Below, piece after piece: positions 21,801-33,586 of a stretch of DNA of 64,000 nucleotides. This DNA is from Closterium sp. NIES-65 (Eukaryota; Streptophyta; Zygnematophyceae; Desmidiales; Closteriaceae). Numbering within the stretch: position 1 is the first letter of the stretch; each line of letters starts with the position of its first letter. The DNA lies in NCBI GenBank assembly GCA_948144175.1, contig CANXME010002409.1, positions 1,679,001-1,743,000 on the forward strand. The letters run 5' to 3'. A program made the translations under genes and the position numbers. The notes beneath the pieces were generated by a model. The model was not told the origin of the DNA, searched no databases, and saw nothing but the letters and a program-made list of their open reading frames with translations.

Positions 21801-24687
21801 CGCGAGGAAGAGAGGCGGGGGGGGGGAGCGGGGCTGTGCGGTAGGGGAAGAGGCGGTAGTAGGGGACGGACTCGTCAAAAGTGACGTCCTTGGAGGGCAA
21901 GACTCGGCGCGAGGTGGCGTGGTAAAACTGCCAACCAGACGCGTCCGGGACAAAGCCGAGGAAGACGCAGGGAACAGCACGGGAGGAGAGCTTGTCCGCA
22001 GACGTATCGTGGACAAAAGCTCGAGACCCCCAGACCCGGAAACGCGACGCATCGCCAACCTCCCCCGTCCACAGCAGTGTGGGCGAGGTCTCCGGCAAGG
22101 AGACACGGGGCCAGAGGTTGAGCTGATGCGCAGCGTACCGGACCGCAAACGGCCACAGAAAGTGGGGGACAGCCGCATGGATCAAGGAGGTACGGGCGAC
22201 CTCCATGACCAGGCCAATGCGGCGCTCCGCAACCCCATTCTGCTGTGGAGAAGCCAGAAGCGTGAACGACTGCTCAATGCCCTGCTAAGAACAGTAGGCT
22301 GCCAAGAGGTTGGAGGAGAACTCACCACCTCTGTCAGAGTCCAAGCGCAGAACAGGAAAGTCCGAGTGAAAACGCTCGCTGAGCTGGAGACGGGCTCTGC
22401 GGATCCAAAGGATCAAGACATCAGGGACCTCACCCTTGGTGCGCAAGGGGAAGACTGAGGTGTAGCGCGAGTAGTCGTCAACAACTATCAGGAAGTACCT
22501 CTCCTGACCCTGACCACGGACGCGGGCTGGGCCCCACACGTCCATGTGGAGTGTCTGCAAGGGAGCAGTCGTCGGGGGGAACGAGGAGGAGTGAGGAGCG
22601 GCGCGCTGCCGTCCCTCGACACAGGGGAGACAGGTAGGAGCAGGCGAGGGTGGGAGGGCAGGAAGGACCCTGGGCAGGCCAGAGACAAGGTACCGGGAGT
22701 GCATGGCACGAAGCCGCTGCACAGACGGGTGGCCAAGGCGGTGGTGCCAGAGGACAGTCTCGTGTGCCAAAGAGCGACACGAGCAGGGGGTGGACAGCTG
22801 ACCTGACGCGGACGCAAACGCAGACGCAGACGCAGCGACCTGAGGGGAGGCAATAGTCAGTGTGTACAGGTCCGACCCCGGCTGCCGAGTGAAGGTAGCC
22901 AAGTGACGGCCCGTACGAGCACACGTGCAGTGTGTCACGCGCTCGTAGGCAGGGGTGAACTGGTGAACACCCCCGTCCTGGAGTGCACATCCTGCCACCA
23001 AGTTCGTAGAGAACGAGGGGAGGTGGAGACCTGACAGTGTGCCCGACGGGACCGCAGGGCAGGGAAGGACAGTGGAAGAGGTCGCAATGACCGGACCCCC
23101 AGAGGGGTCAGCAAGGGAGACAGCAACTGGCCGAGCAAGCGGCTCAAGGGCAGTGCGGTCACGAAAGAAGCAGCGAGAAGCACCTGAGTCCAGTGTGAAG
23201 GTGTGCAGTGCGGCAGTCGACGCAGTACCAAGGGGGGGAGACACACGAGCACCTAGAGCAGCAGCCTCACCAGCACCTGGGGTAGCCGACACGCGAGTAC
23301 CTGGAGCGGCAGACGCACTGGCCCTAATGCCCGGGTCGGGCAGCACACACAAGTACTCTGCACCCTCTCCACTAGTAGACATCACATACATGGCAGATAG
23401 AATAGCATCAAAGTCTAGAGCATAGATTTCAATCCCCTTCTTCAGGAGATCAAGCCAGCGGGGCAGCTCAGTGGCCTGAGGGAACTGAACACGCCAAGCG
23501 TCGTCGAGACGAGAGAAGCAGCGCTGTGTGGCGTGCGGTCGTCCACACTGCTGACCAGTGCGGTCACCAGTGCGAATGACGAACGTGCAGCTAAGACCAC
23601 CCCCACCCCCGTGCTGAGAGTACCACTCACGGACCTCCTGGGGCGACGGAGTGTGGTGCTGGCCCTGGCCACCGCCAGTGCCTCCACGGCCACCACCACC
23701 GCTGCCACCTCCTCGACCACCCCAACCCCTGCCGCCGCCTCGTCCACCGCCACCCCAACCGCCGCCTCCACTCCTGCCACCTCCCCCGCCGCTGCCGCCA
23801 CCACCCCCACCGCTACCACTCGCCCCTCCAGCCGAGCCACCACCCCCACTGCCTCCACCGCCCTCACCGCCGCCTCCCCCGCCGTCACCGCCACCACCCT
23901 TGCCCCCTTTGCCCTTGCCGCTGCGGCGTCCGCTCGAGGCAGACGCAGCGCCGACCTTCTCAGTACCAAGAAGGTCGACAGCAGCAGCAGAGGCGACAGA
24001 GGGAAGAAGGGGGGAAGGAGAACACCCCTCAAAAAACGGGGTACGGGGGTCGCCACGAGAGGCACCTACAGCGACTATGCTAGTCTCAGCTGCAAGTAGC
24101 TCCTTCTCGAGGAGGGCAATGGTGAGCTCAGTGGGGCAACGAGCTAGGAAGTGGTCCCTGACAGCACGTAGTGTGTCAGGGAGGCGGGTGACTAGGTGGT
24201 AGAGAGTGAGCCAGAGTGGAGGGGGTTGCGTGGCAAGGAACTCAGCAGGCATGGCGGCACGGAAGCGGGCCTCACTAGTACGGAGGTGCGTGATGAGGTC
24301 AGCGACTGTGTGAAAGGAGGCCAGGTCGGGAAACAGGTAGGGGAGGGAGAGACGGCCTAGTGCGGCAGAGGCAGGTGAGGAGTAGCGAGCAACTACAGCT
24401 GTGTACAGTGCCTGTGCAGTCTTGTGCTGACCAAAGTGCTCGCATTCGTCTATCGGCAGGGAGTTGCGAATGGCGAAGCGAGCGTGGGCATCACGAGTCT
24501 GCCACTGTGAGCGAGCAGTGCTGTCAGCAGTAGCAGCAGGGGCAGTGACATGGCCTAGGGCGTGATCGTACAGTGAGATGTCATCCTTGGCTGTGAGCTG
24601 TAGGTAGAGGTGCAGGTCATCGAGCCAGGTGTCAAACTTGACAGGGCGGCCCTCAGCATCGAACACGAGAACCTGTGGGCTGGCCAT
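18849..24687 (-). pseudogene. Copia-2 gag-pol, degenerate
   Basis: Starts at ATG 24687 (MASPQVLVFDAEGRP). Order: gag domain (residues about 1-230), Gly/Ser-rich tract (about 245-340), REW motif and atypical zinc segment (CTFVIRTGDRTGQQC...C), protease with intact FTLDSGASRCFF, GAG-pre-integrase, integrase (MDVWGP, DSDRGGEF), linker with EPGGAEPGG repeats, RT with intact YVDD, RNase H. The first frame is open for 800 codons to a TAG at 22285. Further damage: a frameshift in a homopolymer near 21820, TAG at 20115, TGA near 19356 and TGA near 19008. Polyprotein of a copy-and-paste retrotransposon; inactive as it stands. Confidence 0.92.
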
Positions 24688-24689
24688 AG

Positions 24690-25640
24690 GAACAGTAGAA
24701 ATAGCAGCAGTAGCAGTAGGAGAAGTAGGTAGGACGAACCAGGTAGGGCAGGGCGGCGCGACTCGGTTCAGGTCGGGTCGCGGCTCGGCTGGGTGGCGCG
24801 GCTCGGTTCAGGGCGCGCGGCTCGACTCGGGGCGCGCGGCTCGGCTCGGGGCGCGCGGCTCGTGTCGCGCGGCTCGGGTCACGGCGGGGACGGGCCGCCC
24901 GCTCTCCCTCGTGTGCTGCGGCGGGAACGGGCCGCCCGGGGCCTCTAGGTGGTGGGCACGGGTCGGCGAGGTCGGCACGGGGCCGGTTGGGGCCCTAGAA
25001 GGGCGAGCGCGGGGCCGATCGGGGCCTGAGCGGGGCTAGCGCGGGGCCAAACGGGGCCTTGACGGGGCTAGCAAGGGGCCGACGGGGCCTGAACGGGGCC
25101 TGAACGGGGCTAGCGCGGGGCCGACGGGGCCTTAAACGGGGCCGACGGGGCCTGAAACGGGGCTAGCGCGGGCCCGATCGGGGCTTGAATGGGGCTAGCG
25201 CGGGGCCGACGGGGCCTGAGAGGGGCTAGCGCGGGGCCGACGGGGCCTGAAACGGGGCTAGCGCGGGCCGACGGGGCCTGAGAGGGGCTAGCGCGGGGCC
25301 GACGGGGCCTGAAACGGGGCCAACGTGGCCTGAAACGGGGCTAGCGCGGGCCGACGGGGCCTGAGAGGGGCTAGCGCGGGGCCGACGGGGCCTGAAAGTG
25401 GGCCGACGGGGCCTGAAACGGGGCTAGCGCGGGCCGACGGGGCCTGAGAGGGGCTAGCGCGGGGCCGACGGGGCCTGAAACGAGGCCGACGGGGCCTGAA
25501 CGGGGCTAGCGCGGGGCCTGAACGGGGCCTTAAAGGGGCCGACGGGGCCTGAACGGGGCCGCTAGGGAGAGCGGGCGTGGGGCCGACGGGGCCTGAACGG
25601 GGCTAGCGCGGGGCCGTCAAGAGGGGCCTCTAGGGGCGTG
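24690..25640 (-). repeat. GC-rich minisatellite leader of copia-2
   Basis: From about 24990 a unit of roughly 31 bp (GGGGCTAGCGCGGGGCCGAC, then GGGGCCTGAGA or a variant) repeats many times. It lies between gag and the primer-binding site, in the untranslated leader. Confidence 0.9.
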
Positions 25641-25730
25641 ACACGCCGAGGCGCCCTAGGGCACAGGTAGGTAGGTAGGTAGGTAGTTACGTAGTGGTGG
25701 GCCCTTAGAAAATTTCGGTCCTAGGAAGGA

Positions 25731-25744
25731 CCTGCTCTATACCA
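25731..25744 (-). other. Primer-binding site of copia-2
   Basis: The sense strand reads TGGTATAGAGCAGG directly after the 5' LTR. It resembles TGGTATCAGAGC, which pairs with the 3' end of initiator-Met tRNA in plant copia elements. Confidence 0.75.
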
Positions 25745-25876
25745 TGTTGGAATCACTGAACAGGAATGAATGAACTAGCAGTGAAATGAGTACAAGTACC
25801 TAACCCTAGAGTTGTGTACCCCCTATAGGCTAACCCATTGTAGCCTAAACTAACACAACATATATAATGTTTGACA
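25745..25876 (-). repeat. 5' LTR of copia-2
   Basis: 132 bp, matching 18484-18615. It is preceded on the internal side by the primer-binding site at 25731-25744. Confidence 0.94.
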
Positions 25877-25881
25877 CAGTT

Positions 25882-26233
25882 ACCCGTCGCCCAGTCGATT
25901 CGCGGATTGTGTCGTCGCAGCCAATCACGACCGAGTAAAATGTCAGTTCCGTCGAGGGTTGTAGCAAGCATTTCCTGGCTAAACGTGAAGTTACCCTTGC
26001 ATCGAATCCGAACCTGGTCTACACGTTCCCGTATCGCCAGTGGCGTGCCGTCGACCAGTCTTGCGTCCATCTCAGGTAAGCACCTGTCCAGTGGCTGTTT
26101 CAATTTCCGTGCTGTGGCGGTGTTGATGAGGCTGTGGCTGGCTCCCCGGTTTACGAAGATTTTAACCAAGTCTATCCCGATTTTCCCACTAAGCAGTATG
26201 GGGTTGTCTACCGTAGTACCATGCTCTTGTGCA
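25882..26233 (-). pseudogene. Gypsy A retropepsin fragment with altered active site
   Basis: The translation contains LSGKIGIDLVKIFVNRGASHSLI, then DILLGRDWLRRHNPRIDWATGN, the layout of a Ty3/gypsy aspartic protease. The catalytic D-S/T-G is replaced by N-R-G, so the enzyme would be dead. It is bounded by copia-2 on the left and copia-3 on the right. Confidence 0.88.
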
Positions 26234-26238
26234 CTAAG

Positions 26239-26365
26239 TGTTGAACAAGGAATGAAGTGACTAAGAATGAAATGAGTACAAATATGGAAACCTAGAAGTG
26301 TGTACCCCCTATAGGCTAACCCACTGTAGCCTAAACAACTACAACAATATATATAATGTTTCACA
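26239..26365 (-). repeat. 3' LTR of copia-3
   Basis: 127 bp, TGTTGAACAA...TGTTTCACA, differing once from 33265-33391. Confidence 0.95.
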
Positions 26366-26441
26366 CACCCCCATAGGCAAAGTGGAGGAGAACTAGGGGT
26401 CACAAGACCAGTCAAGTAAAGCAAAGCAAGCTCAGGGTGGA

Positions 26442-29400
26442 TCACAATGTCACCACACAATCCGAGCACAAGTTAAAGGCCACAAGGCCAGTAGCGGGTC
26501 GCAACTGACCACGCTGCTGTAGCTCACGAGCAAGGAAGTAGCGGAGAGCAATGTGCTTTGTTCTGTGCTCCAGTCTCTGCTCTCGACACAAGGCCAGCAT
26601 GGCCTTGTTGTCAACGTACAGGACTAGAGGAGAACGAGGAGGCTCTCCAAGGTCGGTCAGCAGGTAGGTGAGCCAGCGAAGCTCCAGAGCAGCCATGGCC
26701 CCTGCGTAGATCTCAGCCTCACAACTGGAGCCGAGAACAGAAGACGAGCGAGTAGCCCGCCACGAAACAGAGCCGGAACCAAGGCTGAAGGTGTAACCCT
26801 GTGACGACCGCTGCGTAGCCTGGTCGTCAGCCCAAGAAGCGTCCGCGTGACCAGTGAGGACCACTGGACTCCGCCCTCCAAGCACTAGTCCCATGCCCGA
26901 CGTACTGCACAAGTAGCGCAACACCCTCTTTGCTGCAGCCATGTGCTCTGGTCAGTGTCTCCCAGGAGCAACATAGCGCGCAAGAATGCTAAGAGGGTAT
27001 GCAAGGTCAGGTCGTGTGCAGGTCATCAGGTACATGAGACAGCCAACAAGCTCTGGGTACGGGCCACTCGACTCTACGGACTCATCCGAAGGCAGAGCTG
27101 AGAGCGAGTGGCGAGTAGAAAGAGGAGTGGCCTGAGGCGAGGAGTACGTGAAGCCGAAGCGCTGAAGGACCTACTGCACCATGTGTGACTGAGTCAAGGT
27201 AATGGTGCGGCGTGCTCTGTCCCGGGTGATCTGCAAGCCAAGGTAGCTGCGCAGTTCACCCAGGTCTGTGCACGTGTGTCTCTTCTGCAGCTCGGACTTC
27301 ACGTAGGCGAGTCCAGCAGTGTCAGCAGTGGCAAAAACCAAGTCTTCGACGTACACGAGGATGTAGAACGGCGACAAAGAAGTGTCGGTGCGCAGAAGCA
27401 GCGACGGGTCGGCAGTAGAAGGAGCAAACCCAAGTGCCGCAAGCGTAGTCCTCAGTGTGTCCTGCCACTCACGTGGCGCCTAGCGGAGACCGTAGACTGG
27501 ACGCCGGAGACTCCACTGGGTACTAGGAGGGAAAGACCCAGTGAAGCCAGGTGGGCGACGCAGCCAGATCTCCTCGTGCAGGCTGCCCTGCAAGAAAGCA
27601 GTGCTGAAGTCGAGAGAGTGAAGCTCGTAGTCCCGGTGAGCAGCAACGTGCAGGAGTACCCGAAGAGTGGTCATCTTCGGGGTGGGGGAGAAGGTCTGAA
27701 AGTAGTCAACTCCGTGCCGCTGACTGAAGCCACGAGCCATGTAACGTGCCTTGAAGACAGGCGGAGAACCCGGCCGCCGCTTCACCCTGAAGATCCACAT
27801 GCCACTGACGATGTTCGCCCCAGGAGGGGGGGACAGCATCAACGTAGGTGCCTGTGGACTTCCAGAAAGCCATCTCTGCATCCATAGCTGCCTGCCACTG
27901 AGAGAAGTAGGGACCCTCTATCGCCTCCGCGTAAGAGCGCGGAGTCGGGATGTCTAGTGCATCCGGGTCTCCCTCAGGGGCTAGCAGTACAGACGCGAGA
28001 TGAGGTGAAGCAGCAGCCAGACACTGAAACTCCTCCTGCCTGTCCTCAAGGACGTCTGTGCCAAGGGCACACGCACCCCCGACGGACGGACGACAGACAG
28101 ACTCAGACTCAGCGACAAGACTAGCAGCGTAGTCTAGACGACAGCGAGCAGCAAAGTCGACGAGCTCAGCAACTAGGGCAGACGCAGCAGTGGACTGAAA
28201 AGAAGGGTCTGTAACGTCAGTAGCAAGGAGACGCGTGACTGTAGGACTGGCAGCACAAAGAGAGTCCGACTCAGGGTCGGCAAGAGCAGGAAGAGAGGAC
28301 TCAGGAGGAGAAGGCAAAGGGGCACGCAGAGGAGCAATGGAAGGACGCAGAGACATCTGGTGCGTGCCAGGGGCAGGAGGAGGACGTGGACACCAACTAC
28401 GAGCACTAGTGCTAGCAGGACGGACAGGCGACGCAGGGCGAGACGCAGGCTCACAACGCTCAGTAAGACCGTTAGTAGGACCAGAGTAAGGAGAAGGAGC
28501 AGGCAGTGACTGAATAGGCTGTGAACACACTAAAGGAGGGGGAGGACCAGGAGGAGGCGAGAGACCAAGAACCTGCTGAAGGAGCGGAACGAAGTACGGC
28601 TGAGGGCGCGCGGCGACTCCAGACACAGCAGGGACAGCACTAGTGCCATTAGCGGTAGTACCAAGGCCCGAGTCCGCAGCACCAGCAGGGACTCCAACAC
28701 TAGGGTCCTCAGCACCAGTCACAGCTCCAACGCCCGGGTCCGCAGTACCAGCGGCAGCTCCAACGCCCGGGTCCTCAGCACCAGCAGTAGCTCCAACGCC
28801 CAGGTCCGCAGTACCAGCGGCAGCTCCACCGCCCGGGTCCTCAGCACCAGTAGCAGCTCCAACGCCCGGGTCCTCAGCACCAGCAGCAGCTTCAACGCCC
28901 GGGTCCTCAGCACCAGCAGCAGCTCCAACGCCCGGGTCCGCAGTACCAGCAGCAGCTCCAACGCACGGGTCCTCAGCACCAGCAGCAACTCCAACGACCG
29001 GGTCCGCAGCACCAGCAGCAGCTCCAACGCCCGGGTCCGCAGCACCAGCAGCAACAGGGTCCGTGAGACGAGGCGCGCCACTACGAAGTGTGCAACGGCG
29101 CTCGTACCACTCACGGATCCGCTCACGAGAGGGGAGCTCCCGACTAGAAGGAGAAGTGCCAGCACCAGTCTCCGTAGCGCGCCTGGTCCCAGAGGTACCT
29201 CTCCGGAGGCTGCAGTACTGTAAGTACCACTCACGCAACTGCTCCGAGGAGAGGTCTCGTCCGGGCGTAGGACCCCCTGGCGCAGCACCGCCAGGCTCAG
29301 CACCCCCAGTCACCGCACCCCCAGGCTCAGCACCCCCAGGCACAGCACCCCCAGGCTCAGCACCCCCAGTGTCCGCACCCCCACGCTCAGCACCCCCAGA

Positions 29401-32400
29401 GTCCGCACCCCCAGGCTCAGCACCCCAAACGTTCGCACCCCCAGGCTCAGCACCCCCAGCAGGATGAGAGTCGACAGCAACCTCAACAGGCTCGACCGGG
29501 TCTACCTGAGACACACCTGAGGGAGCGGCACCCTGAGGGGGGAGGGGGTCTACGACAGCAGCACCTGGCGCGAGGAAGAGAGGCGGGGGTGGGAGCGGGG
29601 CAGTGCGGTAGGGGAAGAGGCGGTAGTAGGGGACAGACTCGTCAAAAGTGACGTCCTGAGAGGGCAAGACCCGGCGCGAGGTGGCGTGGTAAAACTGCCA
29701 ACCAGGCGCGTCCGGAACAAAGCCGAGGAAGACGCAGGGAACAGCACGAGAGGAGAGCTTGTCCGCAGACGAATCGCGAACAAAAGCTCGAGATCCCCAG
29801 ACCCGGAAACGCGACGCATCGCCAACCTCCCCCATCCACAGCACTGTGGGCGAGGTCTCCGGCAAGGAGACACGGGGCCAGAGGTTGAGCTGATGCGCAG
29901 CGTACCGGACCGCAAACGGCCACAGAAAATGGGGGGCAGCCGCATGGATCAAGGAGGTACGAGCGACCTCCATGACCAGGCCAATGCGGCGCTCCGCAAC
30001 CCCATTCTGCTGTGGAGAGGCCGGAAGCGTGAACGACTGCTCAATGCCGTGCTCAGCACAGTAGGCTGCCAAGAGGTCGGAGGAGAACTCACCACCTCTG
30101 TCAGAGTGCAAGCGCAGGACAGGAAAGTCCGAGCGGAAACGCTCGCTGAGCTGGAGACGAGCTCTGCGGATCCAAGGGATCAAAACATCAAGGACCTCAC
30201 CCTTGGTGCGCAAGGGGAAGACCGTGGTGTAGCGCGAGTAGTCGTCAACAACGATCAGGAAGTACCTCTCCTGACCCTGACCACGGACGCGGGCTGGGCC
30301 CGACACGTCCATGTGGAGCGTCTGCAAAGGAGCAGTCGTCGGGGGAAACGAGGAGGAGTGAGGAGCGGCGCGCTGCCGCCCCTCGACACAGGGAAGGCAA
30401 GGAGGAGCAGGCGAGGGTGGGAGAGGAGGGAGAACCCTGGGAAGACCAGAGACAAGGTACCGGGAGTGCATGGCACGAAGGCGCTGCACAGACGGGTGGC
30501 CAAGTCGGTGGTGCCAGAGGACAGTCTCGTGCGCTAGAGAGCGACACGAGCAGGGGGCAGACAGCTGACCTGACGCGGACGCAAACGCAGACGCAGACGC
30601 AGCGACCTGAGGGGAGGCAATAGTCAGTGTGTACAGGTCCGACCCCGGCTGTCGGGTGAAGGTATCCAAGTGGCGGCCCGTACGAGCACACGTGCAGTGT
30701 GTCACACGCTCGTAGGCAGGGGTGAACTGGTGAACACCCCCGTCCTGGAGAGCAGAACCTGTCACCAAGTTCGTGGAGAACGAGGGGAGGTGGAGACCTG
30801 ACAGCGTGCCCGACGGGACTGCAGGACAGGGAAGGACAGTGGAGGAGGTCGCAATGACCGGACCCCCAGAGGGGTCAGCAAGGGAGACAGCAACTGGTCG
30901 AGCAAGGGGCTCAAGGGCAGTGTGGTCACGAAAGAAACAGCGAGAGGCACCTGAATCCAGTGTGAAGGTGTGCAGTGCTGCAGTCGACACAGTACTAGGG
31001 GGGGCAGACGTACACGCACCTAGAGCAGCAGCCTCACCAGCACCTGGGGTAGCGGACACGCGAGTACCTGGGGCGGGAGACGCACTAGTCCTAATGCCCG
31101 GGTCGGGCGGGACACTCAGGTACTTAGAACCCGCTCCACTAGTAGACATCACATACATGGCAGAGAGAATAGCATCAAAATCTAGAGCATAGATATCAAT
31201 CCCCTTCTTGAGGAGATCAAGCCAGCGGGGCAGCTCAGTGGCCTGAGGGAACTGAACACGCCAAGCGTCGCTCAGACGAGCGAAGCAACGCTGTGTGGCG
31301 TGCGGTCCCCCACACGGCTGGCCAGTGCGGTCACCAGTGCGAATGACGTAGGTGCAGCTAAGGCCACCCCCCCCCCCCCGTGCTGAGAGTACCACTCACG
31401 GACCTCCTGGGGCGAGGGAGTGTGCTGCTGTCCCTGGCCACCGCCAGTGCCGCCACGCCCACCACTCCCGCCACCACCTCCTCGACCACCCCAACCCCTG
31501 CCGCCGCCTCGTCCACCGCCACCCCCACTACCTTCTCCGCCCCGGCCACCTCCCCCGCCGCTGCTGCCACCCCCACCACCGCTGCCACCTCCCCCACCCG
31601 CGCCACTCCCCCCGCCACCACCTCCCCCACCACCGCCACCCCCGCTGTCACCACCACCGCCCTTGCCCCCCTTGCCCTTGCCGGTGCGGCGTCCGCCCGA
31701 AGCAGACGCAGTCCCGACCTTCTCAGCACCAAGGAGGTCGACAGCAGCAGCAGAGGCGACAGAGGGAAGAAGGGGGGAGGCAGAACACCCCTCAAAGAAC
31801 GGGGTGCGGGGGTCACCGCGAGAGGCACCTACGGCGTCTATGCTAGTCTCGGCTGCAAGGAGTTCCTTCTCGAGGAGGGCAATGGTGAGCTCGGTGGGGC
31901 AGCGAGCGAGGAAGTGGTCCCTGACTGAGCGCAGCGAGTCAGGGAGGCGCGTGACTAGGTGGTAGAGAGTGATCCAGAGCGGGGGTGGGTTCGTGGCGAG
32001 GAACTCATCAGGCATAGCGGCGCGGAAGCGAGCCTCACTAGTGCGGAGGTGGGTAATGAGGTCAACGACAGTGTGAAAGGAAGCTAAGTCGGGGAACAGG
32101 TAGGGAAGAGAGAGACGGCCTAGAGCAGCAGAGGCCGGTGAGGAGTAGCGGGCAACGACAGCAGTGTACAGTGCCTGTGCAGTCTTGTGCTGCCCAAAGT
32201 GCTCGCGCTCATCTATCGGCAGAGAGTTGCGGATAGCGAAGCGAGCATGGGCGTCACGAGTCTGCCACTGTGAGCGAGAAGTGCTGTCGGCAGTAGCAGC
32301 AGGAGCAGTTACGTGGCCTAGGGCGTGATCGTACAGCGAGATGTCTTCCTTGGCAGTGAGCTGTAGGAAGAGGTGTAGGTCATCAAGCCAGGTGTCGAAC

Positions 32401-32450
32401 TTCACTGGGCGCCCCTCAGCATCGAAGGCTAGCACTGGAGGGCTAGCCAT
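26442..32450 (-). pseudogene. Copia-3 gag-pol, degenerate
   Basis: Starts at ATG 32450 (MASPPVLAFDAEGRP). Gag is open to a poly-C run at 31366-31378, where the frame shifts; the next frame is open for over 1200 codons (31395-27706). It covers the zinc segment, protease (FTLDSGASRCFF), integrase (MDVSGP, LHSDRGGEF, NGVAERR), a linker with about a dozen DPGVGAAAGAE-type repeats, and the start of RT. Further damage: a frameshift in a G run near 27830, TAG near 27481, a stop near 27174, and loss of roughly 250 bp at the RNase H end near 26490. RT reads YVED (near 27350). The poly-C and poly-G shifts could be sequencing errors; the stops and deletion are unlikely to be. Confidence 0.92.
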
Positions 32451-32452
32451 GG

Positions 32453-33200
32453 TAGCAGCAGTAGGAAAAGTAGTAGGAGCAGTAGGTAGGTAGGGCGGCG
32501 CGGCTCGGTACAGGTAGGGCGGCGCGGCTCGGTATAGGTAGGGCGGCGCGGCTCGGGTCGGGCGGCGCGGCTCGGTTCGGGCGGCTCGGGTCGGGCGGCG
32601 CGGCTCGGGTCGGGCGGCTCGGTTCGGGCGGCTCGGTTCCGTTAGGGCCGGGCTGTTCGGTGCGGGCGGCGCGGTCTAGGTGGGGCCGTTCGAGGCGGCT
32701 AAGGGGAGCGCGGGGAGCGGGTGGGGTTGGGGATGGGGCCGACTCGGGCCGAAAGGGGGAGGATCGGGGCCGACGCGGTTCGAAAGGGGTAGGGACGGGG
32801 CCGACGCGGGCTGTAAGGGGTAGGGACGGGGCCGACGCGGGCTGTTAGGGGTAGGGACGAGGCTGACGCGGGCCTCTAGGGGTAGGGACGGGGGCCGACA
32901 CGGGCCTCTAGGGGTAGGATCGGGGCCGTCGCGGGCCTCTAGGGGTAGGGACCGGGCTGTCGCGGGCCTCTAGGGGTAAGGACGGGGCCGTCGCGGGCCT
33001 CTAGGGGTAGGCTCGGGGCCGACGCGGGCCTCTAGGGTAGGCGCGGGGCCGACGCGGGCCTCTAGGGGACGAGCTCGGGGCCGACGCGGGCCGTTAGGGT
33101 TAGGCACGGGGCCGATTCGGGGCCTCTAGGTGCAACAGCGCGGGGCCTACAGGGCCTCTAGAGGCGTGAACGTCGAGGCGCCCTAGGGCAGGTAGGCAGA
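32453..33200 (-). repeat. GC-rich minisatellite leader of copia-3
   Basis: A unit of about 31 bp (CCTCTAGGGGTAGGNNCGGG then GCCGACGCGGG) repeats from about 32780 to 33140, preceded by GGCGGCGCGGCTCGG repeats. Same position as in the other copia elements but a different sequence. Confidence 0.9.
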
Positions 33201-33250
33201 TAGGCAGGTAGGTAGTGGTGGGCCCTTAGGAAAAACGGTCCTAGGAAGGA

Positions 33251-33264
33251 CGTGCTCTATACCA
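33251..33264 (-). other. Primer-binding site of copia-3
   Basis: TGGTATAGAGCACG on the sense strand, directly inside the 5' LTR; initiator-Met tRNA type. Confidence 0.75.
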
Positions 33265-33391
33265 TGTTGAACAAGGAATGAAGTGACTAAGAATGAAATG
33301 AGTACAAATATGGAAACCTAGAAGTGTGTACCCCCTATAGGCTAACCCACTGTAGCCTAAACAACTACAACAATATATATAATGTTTGACA
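33265..33391 (-). repeat. 5' LTR of copia-3
   Basis: 127 bp, one difference from 26239-26365. Confidence 0.95.
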
Positions 33392-33396
33392 CTAAG

Positions 33397-33586
33397 TTGT
33401 GACGTCGATGTGCTCGGCCATTAGGAAGGGCGTCGGCTCGGCTTAGTCTAGGCGCAGTCGTGGCTGCACGCGTTTACGAGAGAACGCGAGGACAATGGCT
33501 CCTAGGGGCTAAGGCGCGTGAGTTCCTTCGAGTGAAAAATCAAAAGTCGATTTCCTGGGGTGCGGAGTTGTGCAGAGATGCGTGGG
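33397..33586 (-). other. Residual leader of gypsy A
   Basis: 190 bp between the 5' LTR of gypsy A and the copia-3 insertion. The reading frame entering protease is interrupted by stops, and no gag can be recognised, so most of gag has been lost. Confidence 0.6.

Larger units (their letters stand above)
18484..25876 (-). mobile_element. Ty1/copia element copia-2, inserted in gypsy A
   Basis: 132-bp LTRs (18484-18615 and 25745-25876) with about four differences. The flanks are GAGTT (18479-18483) and CAGTT (25877-25881), probably a 5-bp target duplication with one later change. The primer-binding site just inside the 5' LTR reads TGGTATAGAGCAGG on the sense strand. The element has a full gag-pol, but with stops and one frameshift. 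Confidence 0.94.
26239..33391 (-). mobile_element. Ty1/copia element copia-3, inserted in gypsy A
   Basis: 127-bp LTRs with one difference, and a perfect 5-bp target duplication CTAAG (26234-26238 and 33392-33396). The primer-binding site reads TGGTATAGAGCACG on the sense strand. LTR identity makes it the youngest of the three insertions in gypsy A. Confidence 0.96.
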
